This document shows, piece by piece, positions 1-4,996 of a stretch of DNA of 6,662 nucleotides. The position numbers were made by a program, and so were the translations under genes. Origin of the DNA: Christensenella sp. UBA7597. Lineage in GTDB: Bacteria > Bacillota > Clostridia > Christensenellales > Borkfalkiaceae. Position 1 is the stretch's first letter. The number at the start of each line of letters is the position of its first letter. The notes under the pieces are model-generated. The model was not told the origin of the DNA and searched no databases. It saw only the letters and a list, made by a program, of their open reading frames with translations. The stretch lies in NCBI GenBank assembly GCA_002474405.1, contig DLQW01000010.1, positions 6,879-13,540 on the forward strand. Reading direction: 5' to 3'.

Positions 1-20
1 TTTTTCAATTTTTCGAACAT
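1..20 (-). CDS. Start of an unidentified gene, cut by the window edge
   Basis: Only the first six codons and part of a seventh are present, reading MFEKLK and then probably K. An ATG at 20..18 follows a good Shine-Dalgarno (GGAGG, complement of 28-32) with a 7-nt spacer, and a strong minus-strand promoter lies just upstream at 84..56. The combination of promoter, ribosome binding site and ATG makes a real gene likely, but the protein cannot be named from this fragment. It lies downstream of dapL on the same strand but has its own promoter, so it need not belong to the dap module. Confidence 0.75.
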
Positions 21-55
21 CGTATTTCCTCCGGATTTTCGCCTTAGCCGTTTTT

Positions 56-84
56 ATTATACCGCGTTTTTTTGGAAATGTAAA
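56..84 (-). promoter_or_regulatory. Sigma-A type promoter for the edge gene
   Basis: On the minus strand the sequence reads TTTACA (84..79), 17 nt, then TATAAT (61..56). This is five of six -35 matches, a perfect -10 and the ideal spacing. Transcription would start near position 49, giving a leader of about 29 nt before the ATG at 20. The upstream side is unusual: an 18-bp palindrome abuts the -35 region and a long phased T-tract array lies beyond it. Confidence 0.8.
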
Positions 85-87
85 TAG

Positions 88-105
88 AAAAAACAGCTGT
101 TTTTT
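88..105. repeat. 18-bp perfect palindrome next to the -35 box
   Basis: AAAAAACAGCTGTTTTTT is its own reverse complement and lies 3 bp upstream of the TTTACA -35 box. It could be a protein-binding operator, an UP-element-like A/T stretch, or a weak bidirectional terminator for dapL (seven A-T rich pairs around an AGCT loop). I cannot choose between these; its position favours a role at the promoter. No stronger terminator is visible after dapL. Confidence 0.45.
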
Positions 106-117
106 TGCAAAAATCCG

Positions 118-298
118 TTTTTTTCGGGCGTTTTTCGTGTGTTTTCGGGGCGTTTTACGCGTTATTTTCTGCGTTTTTGACTGCTTTTTACCGTTTTTCG
201 GGCATTTTTTACGCAATTTTTCACCGTTTTTCATACGTTTTTACGGTATTTTTGCGGCATTTTTATATCGTTTTTGCGATATTTTCCAACGCGTTTAC
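118..298. repeat. Phased T-tract array of about 11-bp period (A-tracts on minus strand)
   Basis: Runs of three to seven T begin at 118, 131, 142, 153, 165, 174, 185, 194, 205, 217, 227, 238, 249, 260, 271, 282 and 294. The mean step is 11.0 bp and every step is between 9 and 13. Units look like TTTTT followed by a C/G-containing 4-7 nt spacer (often CG or ACG) and are too diverged for a simple tandem copy. A-tracts repeated near the helical pitch are known to bend DNA, so this stretch is predicted to be strongly curved. It fills the space between the dapL coding end and the promoter at 84..56 and runs into the last dapL codons (265-298). The plus-strand frame through it is phenylalanine-rich only because of the repeat. 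Confidence 0.75.
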
Positions 299-1465
299 GA
301 TAGTTTCACGCGAACAGAACGCGCTGAACCGCACGTAATTTTTTCCGTTTTTCCCGAAGCCGCCGCCCGGCGTGGCGGCAACGCATGCCTCGTTCAGAAG
401 CGTTTCGCACCACTCTTCGCCGCTGCGATTTTCCGGAGCGCGCGCCCACACGTACGGCGCGAAACCGCCGAAACACACCGCGCCGGATTTTTCCAACCCC
501 GCCCGCAGCGCCGCCGCGTTTTGCATATAATACCGCACGTTTACAAGGTTCTGCGCCATGCCTTCTTCGGAAAGCGCCGCTTCCGCCGCCCGCTGCGTTA
601 TGTAACTTACGCCGTTGAATTTCGCGCCCTGCCTGCGCTGCCAGAGCGCTTTCAACGAAACGCCCCGCCGCATCAGCGTGGCGGGTATCACCGTGTACCC
701 GCAGCGCACCCCCGTGAACCCCGCGAATTTCGAAAACGAACACACCTCTATCGCGCACTGTTCCGCCCCCGCGATTTCGTAAACGCTGCGCGGAATTTTT
801 TCGCCCGCCGCCGCGCCTTTTCCGAACGCGAACGGCACGAAACATTCGTACGCCGCGTCGAACACGATGATCGCGCGCTTCTTCAGGGCGTAATTCACCC
901 ACTTTTCCAGCTGTTTTTCCGTATACGCCGCGCCCGACGGATTGGACGGCGAGCAGAGATATATCACGTCCGCTTCGAGATTCTGATCGGGCAGCGGCAG
1001 AAAACCGAGCTCTTCGTCCGCACGCATATAAACGATTCTGCGCCCGCCGATGACGTTTGCGTCGGCATACGCGGGATAGCACGGAGCGCTTAACAGAACG
1101 GCGCCGCTTTTTTCACAAAGTTCCGTAAGCGCGCCGAGATCGGTTTTCGCGCCGTCCGAAATGAAAATATCGTCCGCAAGCACGCGCACGCCTCGTTCCG
1201 CATAGCGCCGCGCGACGGCTTCCCGCAGAAATCCGTAGCCCTGTTCGCTGCCGTAACCGCGGAACGTTGCCGCGTTGCCCATCTCTTCCGCCGCCCGCTT
1301 CATCGCCGCGACGACGGCGGGCGCCAGCGGACGGGTTACGTCGCCTATGCCCAGCTTGAGCGCCGTTTTGCCCGTGCGCGCTTCGAATTTCGCGATTTTT
1401 TTTGCGTTTTCCGCAAACAGATAATTTTCCGACAATTTTCTGAAATTTTTATTCGGCGTAAACAA
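263..1465 (-). CDS. dapL: LL-diaminopimelate aminotransferase (DapL)
   Basis: A PLP-dependent fold-type I aminotransferase. It converts L-tetrahydrodipicolinate plus glutamate to LL-2,6-diaminopimelate plus 2-oxoglutarate in one step, bypassing the succinylase and acetylase routes. At 400 residues it is close to the usual length of about 410. Family hallmarks in order: LGIGDVTRPL (38-47), GYGSEQG (70-76), ISDGAKTDLG (102-111), YPAYADANVIGG (130-141), CSPSNPSGAA (171-180), FDAAYE (202-207), SFSKFAGFTGVRCGYTVIP (243-261) with predicted Schiff-base Lys246 and phosphate-contact Arg254, and YVRFSAF (377-383) with the carboxylate-binding Arg379. The aspartate that usually precedes the PxYP motif is Ala127. 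I place the start at TTG 1465 because GGAG lies 8 nt upstream and the family N-terminus fits; no ATG is available nearby, and the frame further upstream only overlaps dapF. It lies 50 nt after dapF and is probably cotranscribed with it. Confidence 0.93.
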   Translation of the reverse strand: MFTPNKNFRKLSENYLFAENAKKIAKFEARTGKTALKLGIGDVTRPLAPAVVAAMKRAAEEMGNAATFRGYGSEQGYGFLREAVARRYAERGVRVLADDIFISDGAKTDLGALTELCEKSGAVLLSAPCYPAYADANVIGGRRIVYMRADEELGFLPLPDQNLEADVIYLCSPSNPSGAAYTEKQLEKWVNYALKKRAIIVFDAAYECFVPFAFGKGAAAGEKIPRSVYEIAGAEQCAIEVCSFSKFAGFTGVRCGYTVIPATLMRRGVSLKALWQRRQGAKFNGVSYITQRAAEAALSEEGMAQNLVNVRYYMQNAAALRAGLEKSGAVCFGGFAPYVWARAPENRSGEEWCETLLNEACVAATPGGGFGKNGKNYVRFSAFCSRETIVNALENIAKTI

Positions 1466-1515
1466 CGATTCCGCTCCGGAGAAAGATATTTTTCCTCTTT
1501 CGTGCTTCTTTTTTC

Positions 1516-2361
1516 TTAAATTTCCGTTTCGCCGACGAAAGACAAAACCGCCTCGCCCGTTAAATACGTATTGTCCCGCGTGATTTTTACCGTTAAATTT
1601 CCGCCGCGCATGCGTATCGGGATATTCTCGTTTTCGCGCGCGTACCCGTTTTTCACCGCCGCCGCGGCAACCGCGCACGCGCCCGTGCCGCAGGCAAACG
1701 TTTCGCCGCTGCCCCGCTCGAACACGCGCACGGAAAAATCGTTTGCGCCGATCGTTACGAATTCCGCGTTGACGCGCTGCGGAAAGAACGGCGCGTTTTC
1801 CGCCGCCTCGCCCAGCAAGCCGAAATTTTCCGTCGCCTGCGGCGAAAACGTTACGCAATGCGGATTGCCGTAAGACACGCAGGTGATTTCGAACGTGATG
1901 CCGCGAAGGCGCACTTGCCGCGCGACGACTTCGCCGCGGGCATCGGGCGAAAGCAGCACGGGAATTTTTTCCGCCGAAAATTCCGCCCTGCCCATCTCCG
2001 CGCAGACGCTTTCCGTTTCGCCCCGACCGTTTACCGCGGGCGTGAGCGTTTTTACGCCGGCAAGCGTTTCTATCTTCAGCGGCGTATCCATAACGCCTCT
2101 GACGTCCCGCAGAAATTTCGCGGCGCACCGAAGTCCGTTTCCGCACGTTTCCGCCTCGCTGCCGTCCGCGTTGAAAATACGCATCTTCGCATGCGCGACA
2201 TCGCTTCGCTCCAGCAGTACGATGCCGTCGCCGCCGACGGATTTGCGCCGATCGGAAAGCCGCACGGCAAGCGCGGCGGGATTTTCGAGCGGCGCCGTAA
2301 AACAATCGAAATAGAGATAATCGTTGCCGAGCGCGTGCATTTTATAAAATTTCCGTTTCAA
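1516..2361 (-). CDS. dapF: Diaminopimelate epimerase (DapF)
   Basis: A cofactor-independent racemase that interconverts LL- and meso-diaminopimelate, giving the peptidoglycan cross-linking residue and the lysine precursor. It has 281 residues, a normal length. Visible motifs: MHALGNDY (8-15), GGDG (43-46), NADGSEAETCGNG (64-76) with catalytic Cys73, SYGNPHCV (163-170), NAEFV (198-202), ERGSGET (215-221) and ACGTGA (223-228) with catalytic Cys224. Both active-site cysteines are present, so it should be active. The start is TTG at 2361: a perfect GGAGGTGA (2375..2368) lies 6 nt upstream, and family members usually begin a few residues before the MHxLGND motif. The in-frame ATG at 2340 (residue 8) has no comparable ribosome site. 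The ribosome site is buried in a hairpin (2360-2424). Its substrate is the product of the next gene, dapL. Confidence 0.96.
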   Translation of the reverse strand: MKRKFYKMHALGNDYLYFDCFTAPLENPAALAVRLSDRRKSVGGDGIVLLERSDVAHAKMRIFNADGSEAETCGNGLRCAAKFLRDVRGVMDTPLKIETLAGVKTLTPAVNGRGETESVCAEMGRAEFSAEKIPVLLSPDARGEVVARQVRLRGITFEITCVSYGNPHCVTFSPQATENFGLLGEAAENAPFFPQRVNAEFVTIGANDFSVRVFERGSGETFACGTGACAVAAAAVKNGYARENENIPIRMRGGNLTVKITRDNTYLTGEAVLSFVGETEI

Positions 2362-2424
2362 AAAAAATCACCTCCGGTAACCGTTGTTTTTTTTCTTCGC
2401 TTTTCAACGTTTTATCGGAGGTGA
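2360..2424 (-). terminator. Hairpin plus U8 after purA that contains the dapF ribosome binding site
   Basis: In the minus-strand RNA the 5' arm (2424..2405) starts UCACCUCCG and the 3' arm (2386..2368) ends CGGAGGUGA, a perfect 9-bp pairing. The stem continues, after an A/C mismatch, with three A-U pairs and, past another mismatch and bulge, five pairs (CGUUG/CAACG) closing an 18-nt A-rich loop. Eight U residues (2367..2360) follow immediately, the layout of an intrinsic terminator for purA. The 3' arm is the dapF Shine-Dalgarno and the U-run includes the first two bases of the dapF TTG start. The 5' arm matches the known 16S rRNA anti-Shine-Dalgarno. The same element could therefore limit both read-through and dapF translation. 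I see no aptamer-like region in the 93-nt gap. Confidence 0.75.
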
Positions 2425-2454
2425 AATTTTACGGAAGCGCAGACGCGCCCGCGA

Positions 2455-3726
2455 TTACAGTTTTACGTAAGCTTCTCTTTCGGGACCTACGGACACGTAC
2501 TTGATTTTGCATTCGCACGCGTTTTCGAGATACTTGATATAATCGAGCGCCTCTTTGGGAAGATCCTTCTTCTTGCGGCACTTGGAAATGTCGGTGTGCC
2601 AGCCTTTCACCGTTTCGAGCACGGGCTTGCATTCGTTGAGCAGCGCCGTGGTGGGGAAAGTATCGATTTTTTTGCAGTTGAGCGTGTACGCCGTGCAGAC
2701 TTCGATTTCGTCGTAATCGGAAAGCACGTCGAGCTTCGTGAGCGCGATTTCGTCCGCGCCCTGACAACGGATGCCGTAACGGGAAGCCACGACGTCGAAC
2801 GGACCGACTCTGCGGGGACGCCCCGTAGCCGCGCCGTATTCCGCGCCCAGTTTGCGCAGGCGCTCGCCTTTTTCGCCGAAGTATTCCGCCACGAACGGAC
2901 CTTCGCCCACGCAGGTGGAATATGCCTTCATGATGCCGATGGAGTTATCCAGCTTCAGATTGGGCACGCCCGCGCCGATGGGTGCGTACGCCGCAATGGT
3001 GGACGACGAGGAAGTGTAGGGATAGATACCGAAATCGATATCTCTCAGCGCGCCGAGCTGCGCTTCGAACATGATGTTTTTGCCCTTTTTCGCCGCGTCG
3101 TTGAGATACGAGCCGACGTCGCAGATATAAGGCAGCAGCGGCGTGCCGTACGTTTCGAAATATTCGATGATTTCTTCCGTTTTCACGGGTTCGGCGTGAT
3201 AACCGCCCACAACGGTGAGATTCTTCCATTCCACGATGTCCGCCACTCTTGCGTACAGGTGTTCTTTATCGAGCAGTTCGCCCATTCTGAACGCCTTTTT
3301 ATAATATTTATCGGCGTACACGGGCGCGATGCCGCGGCGGGTGGAACCGAATTTCTTGCCCGCGAGACGATCTTCTTCCAGACAATCCTGCAATACGTTG
3401 TAGGGCATCGTAATTACCGCACGATCGGAAATTTTCAGATTTTCGGGGGTGATTTCCACGCCCGCCGAACGCAGTTTATCCATTTCGCCGCAAAGGTGTT
3501 TCAGATCGATGACCATGCCGTTGCCGAGCACGTTGACCACCTTCTTTCTTAAAATGCCGGAGGGAAGCAGATTCAACGCGAATTTGCCGAGGTCGTTCAC
3601 CACCGTGTGTCCCGCGTTGTTGCCGCCCTGATAACGGCAGACGATGTTGTAATCTTCGGAAAGAAGATCCACCATTCTGCCCTTGCCTTCGTCGCCCCAG
3701 TTGATGCCGCAAATGGATGTAAGCAT
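2455..3726 (-). CDS. purA: Adenylosuccinate synthetase (PurA)
   Basis: Catalyses IMP + aspartate + GTP to adenylosuccinate + GDP + phosphate, the first committed step from IMP to AMP, in the cytosol. It has 423 residues, a normal length. Motifs: GDEGKG (11-16) with the general-base Asp12, GGNNAGHTVV (34-43) with catalytic His40, GSTRRGIAP (127-135), DIDFGIYPYTSS (229-240), GRPRRVGPFD (302-311), LTKLDVL (329-335) for guanine recognition and VGPERE (413-418). Two deviations stand out: GINWGDEGKG instead of the usual GxQWGDEGKG, and FEAQLG (220-225) where E. coli has FEGAQG with catalytic Gln224. The ATG at 3726 has AAGGAG 9 nt upstream. The promoter is at 3862..3834, leaving a leader of about 100 nt. 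Downstream is dapF, separated by a hairpin with a U-tract. Confidence 0.96.
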   Translation of the reverse strand: MLTSICGINWGDEGKGRMVDLLSEDYNIVCRYQGGNNAGHTVVNDLGKFALNLLPSGILRKKVVNVLGNGMVIDLKHLCGEMDKLRSAGVEITPENLKISDRAVITMPYNVLQDCLEEDRLAGKKFGSTRRGIAPVYADKYYKKAFRMGELLDKEHLYARVADIVEWKNLTVVGGYHAEPVKTEEIIEYFETYGTPLLPYICDVGSYLNDAAKKGKNIMFEAQLGALRDIDFGIYPYTSSSSTIAAYAPIGAGVPNLKLDNSIGIMKAYSTCVGEGPFVAEYFGEKGERLRKLGAEYGAATGRPRRVGPFDVVASRYGIRCQGADEIALTKLDVLSDYDEIEVCTAYTLNCKKIDTFPTTALLNECKPVLETVKGWHTDISKCRKKKDLPKEALDYIKYLENACECKIKYVSVGPEREAYVKL

Positions 3727-3768
3727 ATGTAATTTCTCCTTGCGCCGCGTTCTGTTTTTTGCCCGCGT

Positions 3769-3785
3769 TTATATACATTATATAA
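3769..3785. repeat. 17-bp inverted repeat in the purA leader
   Basis: On the minus strand it reads TTATATA-ATG-TATATAA: two perfect 7-bp arms around 3 bp. It lies about 45-60 nt downstream of the predicted purA transcription start and overlaps a second TATAAT (3782..3777) that has no matching -35 box 17 nt upstream. It could be an operator or roadblock site, or simply a second weak promoter element. It is purely A/T except for its centre, so chance is possible. Confidence 0.35.
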
Positions 3786-3833
3786 GCATAAGCAAAAACG
3801 CCGCGCCGATTCAAGCCTTTTCAGCCGTGATAC

Positions 3834-3862
3834 ATTATAACCCTTTTTTCCCCGCTTGTCAA
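3834..3862 (-). promoter_or_regulatory. Perfect-consensus sigma-A promoter of purA
   Basis: The minus strand reads TTGACA (3862..3857), exactly 17 nt, then TATAAT (3839..3834). Both hexamers match consensus fully. The predicted start is near 3827, about 100 nt before the purA ATG. So strong a promoter on a biosynthetic gene suggests repression or leader control; an inverted repeat overlaps the -35 box. Confidence 0.9.
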
Positions 3863-3870
3863 GTGCGGGG
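3850..3870. promoter_or_regulatory. Inverted repeat over the purA -35 box, candidate operator
   Basis: CCCCGC (3850-3855) and GCGGGG (3865-3870) flank a 9-bp centre that contains the -35 hexamer, which itself lies in CTTGTCAAG, a 9-bp palindrome with one central base. A dimeric repressor bound here would block polymerase. The match is seen in the sequence; the operator role is inference, and it does not resemble the Bacillus PurBox. Confidence 0.4.
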
Positions 3871-3989
3871 CGGCGATTCCCGTGAATTTCCGGTAAATTT
3901 TTCTTGCGATACGCGGTTTTTATTTCGCCCGCGTTTATTAAGATATGCTTCCCGCATAAAAAAATATGCCGTTTTTCTTTCTTTTTCGC

Positions 3990-4014
3990 AAAAAAATCGC
4001 CCGTCGGACGGGCG
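3990..4014 (-). terminator. Intrinsic terminator on the minus strand with no clear upstream gene
   Basis: CGCCCGTC (3998-4005) and GACGGGCG (4007-4014) are perfect 8-bp arms around one base; realistically this is a 6-bp G+C stem with a 5-nt loop. On the minus strand the stem is followed by A and seven T (3996..3990). On the plus strand no T-run follows directly. It sits between the two divergent promoters and faces purA, so it would stop minus-strand RNA arriving from the Nudix side. No minus-strand gene or good promoter was found between it and the DUF1540 terminator. Confidence 0.65.
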
Positions 4015-4052
4015 GAACACAAGCTTTTTACAGAATTTTTACGCGCAGAAAG

Positions 4053-4081
4053 TTGACAAATTTTTAAAAAAGGTTTATGAT
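4053..4081 (+). promoter_or_regulatory. Sigma-A type promoter of the Nudix gene
   Basis: TTGACA (4053-4058), 17 nt, then TATGAT (4076-4081): a perfect -35 and five of six -10 matches. The predicted start is near 4088, giving a leader of about 85 nt. Two T-tracts 11 bp apart (4025 and 4036) precede it. Confidence 0.8.
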
Positions 4082-4172
4082 AGTAAAAAAGAGTTTATAA
4101 GATTGCAAATCCGTATGCCGCGGCGGAACGCGGCGGCGGAAAGCAACGATACGAAGAAAGGAGGAGATAAAA

Positions 4173-4667
4173 ATGTATTGCAGAAATTGCGGACAGAAAC
4201 TGACGCTTCGTTTTTGCGAAAACGAAGGGCTGATCCCCTATTGCGATACCTGCGAAAAATATGTGTTTCCGCAGTTCGCCGTAGCGGTATCGATGGTGGT
4301 AACCAACCGCGAACAGAATAAAATACTGCTTGCCAAACACGTGGAGGACGACGACTTCATTTTGTTTGCGGGGTATGTGAAAAAAGGCGAAAACGCCGAA
4401 AAAACCGTGCCCAGAGAAATTAAGGAAGAGCTTGGCGTGAACGTGGTGAAAAGCAAGTATATGTCCTCGCGCTATCATTCTCAGCGCGACGTTCTGATGC
4501 TGAATTTCATCGTTGTTGTGGAAGATATGCCGCTGAAAGTGAACACGGAAGAAATTTCGGAAGTGAGATGGTGCACGTTTGACGAAGCGGCGCAGCTGAT
4601 CAGGAAAGGCACTACCGCGGAATACTTTTTAAACAACGCGATTAAAGAACTGAAACGGAAAATATAA
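4173..4667 (+). CDS. Nudix hydrolase with N-terminal zinc ribbon
   Basis: A 164-residue cytosolic protein. Residues 1-30 form a small zinc ribbon: CRNC (3-6) and CDTC (24-27) supply four cysteines. Residues 34-164 are a Nudix fold with a complete Nudix box from Gly67 to Val89, matching GX5EX7REUXEEXGU: Gly67, Glu73, Arg81-Glu82, Glu85-Glu86, Gly88. It should therefore cleave a nucleoside diphosphate linked to another group, using Mg2+ or Mn2+. The ribbon-plus-Nudix layout recalls NudC NADH pyrophosphatase, but the SQPWPFPxS specificity motif after the box is absent; only SQ remains (103-104, followed by RDVLML). The substrate is therefore unknown. The start is supported by AGGAGG (4159-4164) 8 nt upstream. 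It is a single gene with its own promoter, convergent with the DUF1540 gene; its stop codon TAA (4665-4667) overlaps the T-run of that gene's terminator on the other strand. Confidence 0.9.
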   Translation: MYCRNCGQKLTLRFCENEGLIPYCDTCEKYVFPQFAVAVSMVVTNREQNKILLAKHVEDDDFILFAGYVKKGENAEKTVPREIKEELGVNVVKSKYMSSRYHSQRDVLMLNFIVVVEDMPLKVNTEEISEVRWCTFDEAAQLIRKGTTAEYFLNNAIKELKRKI

Positions 4668-4697
4668 AAAATTCCTCTCTCCGCACGGAGAGAGGAA
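4666..4697 (-). terminator. Strong terminator between the Nudix and DUF1540 genes
   Basis: TTCCTCTCTCCG (4672-4683) and CGGAGAGAGGAA (4686-4697) are perfect 12-bp arms with two bases between, in practice 11 bp with a 4-nt loop. On the minus strand six T (4671..4666) follow, so this is a clear terminator for the DUF1540 gene. For the plus strand the stem follows the Nudix stop directly but is followed by CTCCCTT, so it would be a weak terminator or only a 3'-end-protecting hairpin. A second small stem, AATAAGC/GCTTATT (4708-4714 and 4727-4733), overlaps the DUF1540 stop codon. Confidence 0.85.
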
Positions 4698-4728
4698 CTC
4701 CCTTAAGAATAAGCCGTAAAAAAACAGC

Positions 4729-4890
4729 TTATTTTCTGCTGAACGAATCGCAGCAGGTGCAGCTGTCCTCTTCGCAGGAACAGGTGTTGCCCACGTGGAT
4801 TTCGGGCAGAGTGCAATAATCTCCCGTATGGTTGTACTTACATTCGGTAACGCCGCAACCGATACAGGTGTTTACGTTTTTTTCTTCCAT
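4729..4890 (-). CDS. DUF1540 cysteine-rich mini-protein
   Basis: A 53-residue protein with nine cysteines (9, 12, 17, 26, 37, 39, 44, 46, 47), matching the DUF1540 pattern seen in Clostridia and Bacilli: spaced Cys, then CKYN (17-20), a central Cys26 before a short LPEIHVG strand (28-34), and a Cys-rich CTCCDSF tail (44-50). A metal-binding role (zinc or iron) is likely from the cysteine content, but the function of this family is unknown to me. The ATG at 4890 has AAGGAGG 8 nt upstream. An in-frame extension further upstream would run into the rplI leader and lacks a ribosome site. It is a single gene with a strong terminator (4697..4666), divergent from rplI. The best -10 is GATAAT (4941..4936), without a clear -35 box. 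Confidence 0.85.
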   Translation of the reverse strand: MEEKNVNTCIGCGVTECKYNHTGDYCTLPEIHVGNTCSCEEDSCTCCDSFSRK

Positions 4891-4996
4891 TCGTCTTACC
4901 TCCTTGACAAGAACAGTATGCGCGAAGAAAAAAATATTATCTACGTCAGGCAGAAATTTTTTTGAAATATCTGAAATAATTACGAGGTGCAAAGCT

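Larger units (their letters stand above)
3727..4172. other. 446-bp divergent intergenic region between purA and the Nudix gene
   Basis: No convincing coding sequence lies here. It holds two outward-facing promoters, a leader palindrome, an inverted repeat over the purA -35 box and a minus-strand terminator, each listed separately. The stretch 3890-4050 is rich in short A and T tracts. It also contains small repeats of the type TATGC-TTCCC-GCATA followed by AAAAAA-TATGC (3945-3969). Just before the Nudix ribosome site there is a G+C-rich patch with repeated GCGGCGGAA-like segments (4117-4141), of no evident function. Confidence 0.6.

Noticed and set aside
88..303. CRISPR-like array from the regular spacing
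   Set aside because: The repeat unit is only about 5 T in 11 bp with no conserved long repeat or 30-bp spacers; phased T-tracts explain it.
105..338. Plus-strand frame coding a 77-residue phenylalanine-rich peptide (FYxxF-like repeats)
   Set aside because: It has no ribosome binding site, a TTG start, overlaps the dapL end, and its Phe pattern is what any frame through an 11-bp T-tract array gives.
137..1093. Long plus-strand open frame opposite dapL
   Set aside because: It is antisense to clear DapL motifs, rich in Arg, Pro and Ala, with no recognisable domain or ribosome site.
1466..2305. N-terminal extension of the dapL frame to 680 residues
   Set aside because: It overlaps dapF out of frame, is Arg-rich without a domain, and family length and the ribosome site support the start at 1465.
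2362..2454. Lysine riboswitch before dapF
   Set aside because: The 93-nt gap is far shorter than the L-box aptamer and shows one simple hairpin only.
2596..3552. Plus-strand 318-residue open frame opposite purA
   Set aside because: It is a shadow of the strongly conserved purA reading frame, with no start signal of its own.
3727..3833. Purine riboswitch in the purA leader
   Set aside because: I could not find the conserved aptamer elements or its three-way junction; only A/T palindromes and weak stems are visible.
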